Shown piece after piece: positions 15,468-21,796 of a stretch of 25,523 nucleotides of DNA (within the stretch, counting starts at the first letter, position 1; each line of letters opens with the position of its first letter). The DNA lies in assembly GCA_016199685.1 (NCBI GenBank), contig JACQGD010000049.1, positions 1-25,523 on the forward strand. Reading direction: 5' to 3'. A program made the translations under genes and the position numbers. The DNA is from Candidatus Saccharimonadota bacterium. GTDB taxonomy: Bacteria; Patescibacteriota; Saccharimonadia; Saccharimonadales; Saccharimonadaceae. Under the pieces are notes generated by a model that saw nothing but the letters and a program-made list of their open reading frames with translations, had not been told where the DNA came from and made no database searches.

Positions 15468-16661
15468 ATGAAGGTAACTATTGTTGGAGGTGGTTTTGGT
15501 GGAGTGAAAACTGCACTTGAACTTGCGAAGAATAAGTATACAGAAATAACACTGATTAGTGATAAGCCTGATTTTCAGTACTATCCAGCACTATATGGCA
15601 CTGCGACAGGCCATAGTAAGCGACAGGCCTGGGTTGCGCTTGGGGAAATTTTTGGCAATGCAAAGAATGTGACGGTCATTATCGATACAGTTCTCTCCAT
15701 TGATCCAAGTAGTAAGCAGCTCAAAGCGGCTTCTGGCAATACATATGACTATGACCACTGCGTTTTGGCACTCGGTGCAGTCACGACATACTTTGGTATC
15801 GAAGGCCTCGATACGTATGCGCATGGTATCAAGTCTGCAGAAGAAATCAATCGATTAAAGCATCATCTTTATGAACAGATGGGTGAGCGTCATATTATTG
15901 ATAAGAATTACGTTATCGTCGGTGGCGGTCCAACAGGAGTAGAATTGGCTGCGACACTCGGTACATATCTCGAACGTCTCCGCGTTTATTACAAGCTTCC
16001 TGCACATAAGATCCATATCACGCTTGTCGAGGCATCACCGCGCGTGCTTGTACGTATGCATGAGAAGACAAGTAGAAATGTTGAGAAGCGTCTCAAAAAA
16101 ATAGGCGTCAAAGTTGAGACAGGTAAGGTTGTTCAGTCAGCTAATGCCGATACGCTCATGGTTAGCGGCAGGCCTATCAAGAGTCAAACTGTTATTTGGA
16201 CCTCTGGCGTTGCAAATAATCCTTTCTTTAAAAATAACGCCGAACATTTTGAACTTTCCAAGAATGGGAAGGTCGTCGTCAATGAGTATATGCAGGCAGG
16301 TAAAGACCTCTATGTCATTGGTGACAACGCTTTTACTCAGTATAGTGGCCTTGCACAAGTTGCGCTGCATGATGCTCACTTTATCGCACATAACCTTGAG
16401 CAGCAACGCTTACGAAAGCCTCTAAAGAAATACAAGGCCGTTATGCCACCGGTGGTGGTGCCTGTCGGTGAGAACTGGGCTGTATTTGAATGGCGCAAGT
16501 TACGTATAAAGGGTTGGCCTGCGTCATTACTGCGACGTGCAGCTGATGTTATGGGGTACCGAGACATTTTACCACTTGGATATGCGCTTAATATTTGGCA
16601 AACTCAAGAAATTGTCCAAAACGATTACTTTACTCCATCAGCGCCACCCGCTGAGAAATAA
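15468..16661 (+). CDS. ndh: Type II NADH:quinone oxidoreductase (NDH-2)
   Basis: This 397-residue FAD enzyme oxidises NADH and reduces membrane quinone without proton pumping. The FAD-binding Rossmann motif opens the protein (VTIVGGGFGGVKTALELA). A second Rossmann motif for NADH is YVIVGGGPTGVELAATLG near residue 146. The FAD-contacting ATG-like strand is VLALGAVT, and DLYVIGDNA closes the FAD site. GLAQVALHDAHFIAHNL matches the quinone-site AQxAxQ region in weakened form. The C-terminus should lie on the membrane as an amphipathic helix (LRRAADVMGYRDILPLGYAL). The longest frame begins with GTG at 15465; the ATG at 15468 is preferred. It follows the cyo operon and would feed it electrons. Sulfide:quinone reductase is less likely because its cysteines are missing. 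Confidence 0.9.
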   Translation: MKVTIVGGGFGGVKTALELAKNKYTEITLISDKPDFQYYPALYGTATGHSKRQAWVALGEIFGNAKNVTVIIDTVLSIDPSSKQLKAASGNTYDYDHCVLALGAVTTYFGIEGLDTYAHGIKSAEEINRLKHHLYEQMGERHIIDKNYVIVGGGPTGVELAATLGTYLERLRVYYKLPAHKIHITLVEASPRVLVRMHEKTSRNVEKRLKKIGVKVETGKVVQSANADTLMVSGRPIKSQTVIWTSGVANNPFFKNNAEHFELSKNGKVVVNEYMQAGKDLYVIGDNAFTQYSGLAQVALHDAHFIAHNLEQQRLRKPLKKYKAVMPPVVVPVGENWAVFEWRKLRIKGWPASLLRRAADVMGYRDILPLGYALNIWQTQEIVQNDYFTPSAPPAEK

Positions 16662-16686
16662 GAGCGGTAGCCGAACATATAAAGAT

Positions 16687-16701
16687 TTGCTATAATAGCA
16701 A
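16687..16701 (+). promoter_or_regulatory. Extended -10 of the FKBP gene within a perfect dyad
   Basis: TTGCTATAATAGCAA is a perfect 7-1-7 dyad that contains TGCTATAAT, an extended -10 element. No good -35 is seen, which extended -10 promoters tolerate. The leader is about 32 bases with AGGA. A protein bound to the dyad would block polymerase directly. Confidence 0.5.
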
Positions 16702-16734
16702 GTAACTTTTGAATACTGAAGAATAGGAAAAAAC

Positions 16735-17301
16735 ATGTCTACATCACGGAGTCAGAGAATCGGAATTTGGGTAATTGCTGTTGTTATGGTCGTTGGAACG
16801 ATCGGATCCTTTTTTGTCGTTATATTGGCAAATAGTAATCAAACAAAAGATACAGCACAACAACAAAAGCTCTATGCTGAGTATCTCGAAAAGCAAAAAG
16901 AGGCTCAGGCTGAACGTCAAGCGACTCTTGAGCCACTTGAAGGATATGCGACTGAAGTATTTGACGCTGCGAGTGTCACTGAACTGAAATCAGAAGTTCT
17001 TACTGAAGGCACGGGTGCCGCATTAAAAGAAGATTCTGGCATGGTGATTAACTACTTTGGTTGGACTGCAGACGGAAAAATCTTCGATAGTTCACGCGTA
17101 AAGGGTGTGACGACACCAAATGGAGATCTCAAACTAAACGGCGTTATTAAGGGCTGGTCCGAAGGTCTTGTTGGTAAAAAGGCTGGCTCAGTCGTGAAAC
17201 TAACGATTCCTGCTGATAAAGCATACGGATCAACTGATACGGGCAACGGATCGCCTGTTGGTCCATTGATGTTCATCGTTGAAGTTAAGGAAGTGAAGTA
17301 G
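16735..17301 (+). CDS. Membrane-anchored FKBP-type peptidyl-prolyl isomerase
   Basis: This 188-residue protein has an N-terminal membrane segment (about 9-31, IGIWVIAVVMVVGTIGSFFV). A Gln/Lys/Glu-rich helical linker follows (about 38-65), then an FKBP domain from about residue 90 to the end. FKBP marks are INYFGWTADGKIFDSSR (Tyr and Asp of the pocket, FDSS), LNGVIKGWSEGLVG (VIxGW), KLTIPADKAYG and PLMFIVEVKEV. It should fold proline-containing proteins outside the membrane. No lipobox cysteine is present, so it is held by its helix. It lies between ndh and trxB, each with its own promoter. Partner proteins are unknown. Confidence 0.92.
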   Translation: MSTSRSQRIGIWVIAVVMVVGTIGSFFVVILANSNQTKDTAQQQKLYAEYLEKQKEAQAERQATLEPLEGYATEVFDAASVTELKSEVLTEGTGAALKEDSGMVINYFGWTADGKIFDSSRVKGVTTPNGDLKLNGVIKGWSEGLVGKKAGSVVKLTIPADKAYGSTDTGNGSPVGPLMFIVEVKEVK

Positions 17302-17322
17302 TATACTATACTTAGTATAGTA
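17279..17322 (+). promoter_or_regulatory. Promoter and 19-bp operator-like dyad before trxB
   Basis: TTGAAG (17279-17284) and TATACT (17302-17307) are 17 bases apart. Overlapping the -10 and the start region is a perfect 9-1-9 dyad, TACTATACTTAGTATAGTA (17304-17322). AT-rich arms and no T tract argue against a terminator. The location is classical for a repressor site. Confidence 0.55.
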
Positions 17323-17336
17323 ATAAGGAATAAAAT

Positions 17337-18305
17337 ATGAGCGAAAAAATTTATGACACAGTAATGGTTGGAGCTGGACCGAGTGCGCTTGCTGCGGCAG
17401 TGTATACTACTCGTGAAGACATCGAAACAGTACTTTATGAAAAAGGTGTCATTGGTGGTCTCGCTGCAATAACTGACAAGGTAGATAACTATCCTGGATT
17501 TCCAGATGGAATTGAAGGCCTGACATTAGCCGGTCATTTAGAGAAGCAGGCGGAACGCTTTGGTGCTCAAATTGAGTTTGGTCAGGTTGAATCGATTCGT
17601 AGCGATGGAGATATAAAGACGCTTGTTATTGATGGACAAGACGTAAAGGCTCGCAGCGTGCTTATTGCGACAGGAAGTGACTACAATAAACTAGGTATAC
17701 CTGGCGAGGCCGAATATTACGGTCGTGGCGTGCACTACTGTGCGACATGTGACGGCGCTTTTTACAGAGAGAAAAAGCTTGTCGTTGTTGGAGGAGGGAA
17801 TTCTGCCGTACAGGAAGCAATATTCTTGACTCGATTTACAACACACATTGATTTACTCGTACGTAGTACGATCAAAGCAAGTGACGTACTTCAGCAAGAA
17901 CTTCAAAAATTTGTCGATGATGGAAAGATTACGGTTCATCTCGCAACAACGCCAAATGAGATAATTGTCACCGATGGTACATTTGAGAAGGTGACGGCGA
18001 CAAAAGATGGTGAAGCGACTGAATTCAATGCTGATGGTGTCTTTATATTTGTTGGACTCAAGCCAAATACTGAATTCCTTGGTGGGAGCGGCGTTGAACT
18101 TGATGAGCAAGGTCTTATCAAAACTGACATTCATCTTGAAACCTCAGTGAAGGGTATATTTGCTAGCGGCGATGTACGTAGCGGCGCAACGATGCAGATT
18201 GCAAGCGCGGTTGGAGAAGGTGCAACTGCAGCACTCGCAATCCGTGAATATCTTGACAGTATGCCTCATACTGAAGCGGCACCTGCACTTGAAGCTGTCT
18301 TGTAG
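17337..18305 (+). CDS. trxB: Thioredoxin reductase-like flavoprotein
   Basis: This 322-residue protein is a low-molecular-weight thioredoxin reductase. The FAD motif is VMVGAGPSALAAAVYTTRE; the redox-active disulfide is in YCATCDGAFYREK near residue 137; the nucleotide Rossmann motif is VVVGGGNSAVQEAIFLTRF; and FASGDVRSGATMQIASAVGEG closes the FAD site. It transfers electrons from a nicotinamide cofactor to thioredoxin in the cytoplasm. The NADPH 2'-phosphate motif HRRxxFR of E. coli TrxB is changed to VRSTIKAS, leaving one arginine, so cofactor preference is uncertain. AAGGA is spaced about eight bases from the ATG. No thioredoxin gene is in the window. The C-terminus is a polar extension (HTEAAPALEAVL). 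Confidence 0.92.
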   Translation: MSEKIYDTVMVGAGPSALAAAVYTTREDIETVLYEKGVIGGLAAITDKVDNYPGFPDGIEGLTLAGHLEKQAERFGAQIEFGQVESIRSDGDIKTLVIDGQDVKARSVLIATGSDYNKLGIPGEAEYYGRGVHYCATCDGAFYREKKLVVVGGGNSAVQEAIFLTRFTTHIDLLVRSTIKASDVLQQELQKFVDDGKITVHLATTPNEIIVTDGTFEKVTATKDGEATEFNADGVFIFVGLKPNTEFLGGSGVELDEQGLIKTDIHLETSVKGIFASGDVRSGATMQIASAVGEGATAALAIREYLDSMPHTEAAPALEAVL

Positions 18306-18317
18306 GCATGTGCATGC

Positions 18318-18357
18318 AATTAAAAAAGAGCGCCGATTTAAGCGCTCTTTTTTAATT
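18318..18357. terminator. Bidirectional terminator between trxB and the GDPD gene
   Basis: AATTAAAAAAGAGCGC (18318-18333) and GCGCTCTTTTTTAATT (18342-18357) pair perfectly over 16 bp around an 8-base loop. The A run on one arm and T run on the other let it work in both directions. The last codons and the stop of the GDPD gene lie within it. Confidence 0.92.
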
Positions 18358-19036
18358 CGCTCAAAATAATGTCTGGCTTATTTGTAACAATGCCATCGAT
18401 GTTCGTCTGGCTACTAAGAATGAAAGCGCCGTAAGGACGATCGACCGTATACGCATAGCAAAAGAGGCCTATGCGATGGGCGATCTCGACAGCAAGCCGA
18501 TTGACATACAATCGGTGGAAGCCGACTGCAGACAAGTGCAGCCGTCGCTCGTATGCAATAAAGAGAAACGGATTTTGATCATGAAGCATTGCTAGGGGGA
18601 CATGCGCACTCATAGCACGCGCCCTTAGGAGTTCTTTTGCGCGAAATGAAGAGAGGAGAATGTTGTGCCAATCCTTCTTTCGTTTGATATACCGGCGCTT
18701 CAGTAAATCCATAACTATAGTGGCACTGCCTTTTACCTTCAGCTCAATGTTAAGGAGTATACTTCCAAAAAACTCATCTAATACATCTTCGAGTGTTGGG
18801 ATAGTTGGAAAAAGCTCCATCGCTTCTAGTTCGGAGAGCGTGTGTTTTGCGACGACAATGCGAGTATTGTGTGTTTTAGTAGTGGTTGCATTGTGGATGA
18901 CGACAGGAATATTGTCTTTCGTTAAACGGATGTCAAATTCGAGTATATCGACACCAGCAGCGACACCTGCTCGTAATGATTCCATAGTATTTTCTGGCGC
19001 AAGTCCAGCCGCACCGCGATGACCGATAATTAACAT
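18338..19036 (-). CDS. Glycerophosphodiester phosphodiesterase
   Basis: This 232-residue TIM-barrel enzyme cleaves glycerophosphodiesters to glycerol 3-phosphate and an alcohol. The GDPD signature is at the N-terminus: IGHRGAAGLAPENTMES with the first catalytic histidine, LEFDIRLTKDNIPVVIHN with the metal-binding Glu/Asp and the second histidine, then NIELKVKG. The usual HD after VVIH is HN here. The C-terminal NIDGIVTNKPDIILSEL is typical (GIiTdrPd). There is no signal peptide, so it acts in the cytoplasm, unlike GlpQ. The frame extends to a GTG at 19045, but the ATG at 19036 places the protein directly at MLIIGHRG, as in relatives. Its stop codon lies in the loop of the shared terminator. 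Substrate may be host- or self-derived lipid head groups (inference). Confidence 0.9.
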   Translation of the reverse strand: MLIIGHRGAAGLAPENTMESLRAGVAAGVDILEFDIRLTKDNIPVVIHNATTTKTHNTRIVVAKHTLSELEAMELFPTIPTLEDVLDEFFGSILLNIELKVKGSATIVMDLLKRRYIKRKKDWHNILLSSFRAKELLRARAMSAHVPLAMLHDQNPFLFIAYERRLHLSAVGFHRLYVNRLAVEIAHRIGLFCYAYTVDRPYGAFILSSQTNIDGIVTNKPDIILSELKKSA

Positions 19037-19062
19037 AACTACCACCAGCTTAACAGATATCG

Positions 19063-19068
19063 TATAAT
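19063..19068 (+). promoter_or_regulatory. -10 box of ppa
   Basis: TATAAT lies 30 bases before the ppa ATG. No clear -35 is seen. The leader of about 24 bases contains AGGAG. The divergent GDPD start is 26 bases to the left, so regulatory space is shared. Confidence 0.45.
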
Positions 19069-19098
19069 GGGGATAGTAAACAAAAGGAGATAATAATA

Positions 19099-19629
19099 AT
19101 GGCAGATTTTAACCAAATTCTGAATGCGGGTGATGTCGATGGCGGCATCATAAATGTAGTTGTAGAAATTCCACAAGGCAGCAGTCATAAGATTGAATGG
19201 AACCGTGATCTTGCGGTGATGCAGCTTGACCGTGTCGATCCTGAAATTTTTGCAAAGCCAACAAATTATGGGTTTATTCCACAAACACTCGACGAAGATG
19301 GTGATGAGTTGGATGCGCTTATTATCACAGATACACCACTTGCAACAGGCATTTTCCTTGAAGCACGCATTATTGGTGTTATGAAGTTTGAAGACGATGG
19401 TGAGATTGACGATAAGGTTGTTGTAGTCCCTGCTGATGATCGCAACACTGGCAATGCGATTAATTCACTTGCTGACCTCCCTGAACAACTTATCAAACAG
19501 ATTGAATACCACTTTAATCATTACAAAGACCTTAAGAAGCCAGGAACAACTACTGTTAAAAGCTGGGGTGATGTTGAAGCAGCGAAAACGGTGATTCACG
19601 AATCTATCGAACGCTGGAATCAAAAGTAA
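19099..19629 (+). CDS. ppa: Family I inorganic pyrophosphatase
   Basis: This 176-residue protein hydrolyses pyrophosphate to phosphate, pulling biosynthetic reactions forward. Active-site features of family I are in order: KIEWNRD with Lys/Glu, LDRV, KPTNYGFIPQT (YGFIP), DEDGDELDALIIT with the three metal-binding aspartates (DGDxxD), and the second acidic group DDGEIDDKVVVVPADDR. HYKDLKKPG near the end matches the family's H.k.lk..k. The length equals E. coli Ppa. AGGAG is eight or nine bases from the ATG. It is followed by a hairpin shared with the convergent orphan gene. Confidence 0.96.
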   Translation: MADFNQILNAGDVDGGIINVVVEIPQGSSHKIEWNRDLAVMQLDRVDPEIFAKPTNYGFIPQTLDEDGDELDALIITDTPLATGIFLEARIIGVMKFEDDGEIDDKVVVVPADDRNTGNAINSLADLPEQLIKQIEYHFNHYKDLKKPGTTTVKSWGDVEAAKTVIHESIERWNQK

Positions 19630-19649
19630 CGAGCTTTGATAATAGAAAT

Positions 19650-19694
19650 AACCCGATTCCCAAGCGAACGTGTCGTTTGCAAGGGAGTCGGGTT
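19650..19694. terminator. Long hairpin between ppa and the orphan gene
   Basis: AACCCGATTCCC (19650-19661) pairs with GGGAGTCGGGTT (19683-19694) with one G-T wobble. Inside it AGCGAACG pairs with TCGTTTGC with one wobble. The T tract is short on both sides (TTCTTTCG; TTATTTCTATT on the minus strand), so strength is moderate, better toward the minus strand. It separates two convergent genes. Confidence 0.65.
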
Positions 19695-19725
19695 CTTTCG
19701 TGGTGATGACGTGGTACCCATGTTG

Positions 19726-20022
19726 CTAGGGGATAGCAGTAAAACTGGGTGTGACGAATATTGCATAGCCGATAAATTTCGGCCCATCGCAGATCTTTTC
19801 TCGTAGCTTGAAAAGATTCCTCTCTCCAAAATACTTATCAACGAGATCTCCGTCGGATGTAATCTCGACGATTCGGGCAGTCGCACTAGTAGATGGGTGT
19901 GCTGCTGCGTGCACTTCCTTAAAGGACTGTTCTCCGATTCGGAGATAGACGTTCAGGATATTTCCTTTTACATTTCGGACGATCCATTCGTCAGCGACGA
20001 TTTCATCTGTCTTCAGAGTCAT
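19726..20022 (-). CDS. Small orphan protein, unknown function
   Basis: This 98-residue protein belongs to no family I recognise. It is soluble, with beta-rich patterns: DEWIVRNVKGNILNVYLRIG, EVHAAAHPSTSATARIVEIT and KFIGYAIFVTPSF. No signal peptide or membrane helix is seen. The frame is open to an ATG at 20070 (114 residues), but a good extended -10 promoter (TATAGT at 20073-20078) puts transcription start near 20066, downstream of that codon. The ATG at 20022 has GGGAG four bases upstream and is preferred. Independent promoter and a shared terminator support a real gene. It lies between ppa and rel, on the rel strand. Confidence 0.55.
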   Translation of the reverse strand: MTLKTDEIVADEWIVRNVKGNILNVYLRIGEQSFKEVHAAAHPSTSATARIVEITSDGDLVDKYFGERNLFKLREKICDGPKFIGYAIFVTPSFTAIP

Positions 20023-20072
20023 TATTCTCCCACGAGTATGGCATGTCGGGATGACAATACCTTCATTCATCT

Positions 20073-20101
20073 ACTATAGCATAGACGAAGGAAATTTACA
20101 A
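20073..20101 (-). promoter_or_regulatory. Extended -10 promoter of the orphan gene
   Basis: On the minus strand, TTGTAA (20096-20101) and TATAGT (20073-20078) are 17 bases apart, with TGC directly before the -10. The start site would be near 20066, giving a leader of about 44 bases to the ATG at 20022. Confidence 0.5.
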
Positions 20102-20107
20102 TAGAGC

Positions 20108-21646
20108 TTATGATCGCGAACGGCGTGCGGCTTTGTCGCGGATGATCGCTGCAGCACCGCTAATACTGTGAATAAGTCCCAGTTTGCGAAGCTGCATCCG
20201 TAACTTGTCACGGGCATGAGTCGTAGTGACGAGCTCTTGCCATGCTTGCTTTGGCGAGGAAGATTTTCGAGTAACAACCTCAACAACATCGCCATTTTGG
20301 AGTGATTTATCGAACGCATGGATGTTGCCATTAACGCGAAAACTATACGCATGTTTGCCGATATCTGTATGTACAAGATAGGCGAAGTCAAGCGGCAATG
20401 CCCCTTCTGGGAGATTATAGATGTCGCCCTTTGGTGAATAAACAAAGATACGATTACCAAATAGATCAATATTGAGCTGTTCTTGGCTGATTTCATCACC
20501 TTCTCGTAACTTCGACGCAACTTCCTGCATTTGCGTGATCCATTGAAGCTCCGCTGGGAGTGAAGCTGCTTTTCGAGATTTCTTGTAGTCTTTGCTCGAC
20601 TTCTGTTCATGATAATGGAAGCTCGCCGCAAGTCCACGCTCGGCATAATCGTGCATTTCCTGTGTACGAATCTGAAATTCGACGATCTGCTTATTAGGAG
20701 TAATGACTGTTGTGTGAAGGCTTTGATAGCCATTTGGCTTTGGGACTGCAATGTAATCTTTGATACGAGCGATCATAGGTTGGTACATGCCATGAAGAAT
20801 CCCCAAGATCCGATAGCAGTCTTCTTTTTGCTCAACGATGACACGCAGTGCCATGAGGTCATATACATCATCAATATTGCCATCAACTTTTTTGAGTTTT
20901 TTGTAGAGGCTGTAGATGCTTTTGACGCGACCATTGATTTCGAATGTAATGCCTTGTTTTTTGAGTTCCATCTCAACTTCACTGCGAACACTTCCGAGCT
21001 TACGAGTGCTTTTACCAAGTCGCTTTTTCATAAGATTCTGCAATGACTTGTATTCAGTTGGGTCAAGGTAACTAAAGCCAAGTTCTTCGATCTGCATTCG
21101 AACACGACCCATACCAAGTCGATCAGCCATCGGGGCGAATACTTCGAGGCTTTCGCGAGCTATTTTTATTTGTTTATCTTTAGGCATGTGCTGAAGTGTT
21201 GAGAGATTATGGAGTCGATCTGCAAGTTTGATCATAATTACTCGGACATCTTGTCCAACGGCGATGAGTAGTTTTGACAGGTTATCTTTTGTCTGAGGAA
21301 GGTAGCTCGAGAGGTCGCGCATGCCGGCACGAGCCTGCGAGACTTTCGTGACGCCATCGACGAGGAACGCCACGTCACGACCAAACAAGTTTTCGATATC
21401 TTCTAACGATGCTGTCGTATCTTCGACAGTGTCGTGAAGTACACCAGCTAAAACAGTGTCGATGTCCATTTCCCAGTCGATCAAGGTGTAGGCGACATGG
21501 AGCGGATGAATAATGTATGGCTCGCCACTTTTACGTTTTTGGCCTTTGTGCTTCTCGCGGGCGTAGTCGATAGCGTGCTCGAGTTCGAGAAGCTGGTTCT
21601 CGTCGTAGAAATTCGTGGCAAACTCGAGGACGTCGCGCTTTTTCAT
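20108..21646 (-). CDS. rel: Rel/SpoT-type (p)ppGpp synthetase/hydrolase, short C-terminus
   Basis: This 512-residue protein makes and breaks the alarmone (p)ppGpp. The N-terminal HD hydrolase domain shows YIIHPLHVAYTL, LHDTVEDT (HDxxED) and MIKLADRLHNLSTL. The synthetase domain shows GRVKSIYSLYKKLKK, DVYDLMALRVI, DYIAVPKPNGYQSLHTTVI and VEFQIRTQEMHDYAERGLA. A TGS domain follows at about 390-455 (RIFVYSPKGDIYNLPEGALP). Long Rel proteins run to about 730 residues with zinc-finger and ACT domains; here the chain ends soon after TGS and a helical piece. Both catalytic domains look intact, so the enzyme should be bifunctional, but control by the ACT region is missing. A TATACT box ends nine bases before the ATG with no Shine-Dalgarno, so a near-leaderless message is likely. 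Confidence 0.93.
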   Translation of the reverse strand: MKKRDVLEFATNFYDENQLLELEHAIDYAREKHKGQKRKSGEPYIIHPLHVAYTLIDWEMDIDTVLAGVLHDTVEDTTASLEDIENLFGRDVAFLVDGVTKVSQARAGMRDLSSYLPQTKDNLSKLLIAVGQDVRVIMIKLADRLHNLSTLQHMPKDKQIKIARESLEVFAPMADRLGMGRVRMQIEELGFSYLDPTEYKSLQNLMKKRLGKSTRKLGSVRSEVEMELKKQGITFEINGRVKSIYSLYKKLKKVDGNIDDVYDLMALRVIVEQKEDCYRILGILHGMYQPMIARIKDYIAVPKPNGYQSLHTTVITPNKQIVEFQIRTQEMHDYAERGLAASFHYHEQKSSKDYKKSRKAASLPAELQWITQMQEVASKLREGDEISQEQLNIDLFGNRIFVYSPKGDIYNLPEGALPLDFAYLVHTDIGKHAYSFRVNGNIHAFDKSLQNGDVVEVVTRKSSSPKQAWQELVTTTHARDKLRMQLRKLGLIHSISGAAAIIRDKAARRSRS

Positions 21647-21655
21647 AGTAGTACC

Positions 21656-21661
21656 AGTATA
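21656..21661 (-). promoter_or_regulatory. -10 box of rel (near-leaderless)
   Basis: TATACT on the minus strand ends nine bases before the ATG. No -35 at 16-18 bases is convincing. There is no Shine-Dalgarno sequence in the intervening bases. Confidence 0.4.
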
Positions 21662-21717
21662 CGACAGATTGTCTCAGAGGGGTATATGCGACAGTAACCG
21701 CTGGGTGACATTTAAAT

Positions 21718-21747
21718 TTGCATGGATAAACCTTGACAATGTATAGT
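21718..21747 (+). promoter_or_regulatory. Candidate promoter of gapA
   Basis: TTGCAT (21718-21723) and TATAGT (21742-21747) are 18 bases apart. A perfect TTGACA also lies at 21733-21738, but only poor -10 matches (such as ATAGCA) stand 17 bases downstream. Either start would leave a leader of 30-45 bases with AAGGGG (21778-21783). The rest of the 150-base spacer holds nothing else I can support. Confidence 0.4.
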
Positions 21748-21796
21748 AAGAGACAATAGCACTAATGCTTAATGAAGAAGGGGTATTTATACTACT

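Noticed and set aside
17304..17322. Terminator between the FKBP gene and trxB
   Set aside because: The dyad has a one-base centre, AT-only outer arms and no T tract, so it suits DNA-binding protein rather than an RNA hairpin.
18660..19022. Plus-strand open frame of 120 codons
   Set aside because: It is antisense to the GDPD catalytic motifs and has the Ser-rich composition typical of shadow frames.
20074..20751. Minus-strand open frame of 225 codons
   Set aside because: It overlaps the rel gene in another frame on the same strand; rel motifs continue unbroken through this region.
20609..21046. Plus-strand open frame of 145 codons
   Set aside because: It lies antisense within the rel synthetase domain and has no ribosome site or family resemblance; it mirrors rel codon structure.
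21647..21796. Possible riboswitch or small RNA in the longest spacer
   Set aside because: Only promoter-like boxes and short imperfect repeats are visible; no strong stem or conserved motif was found.
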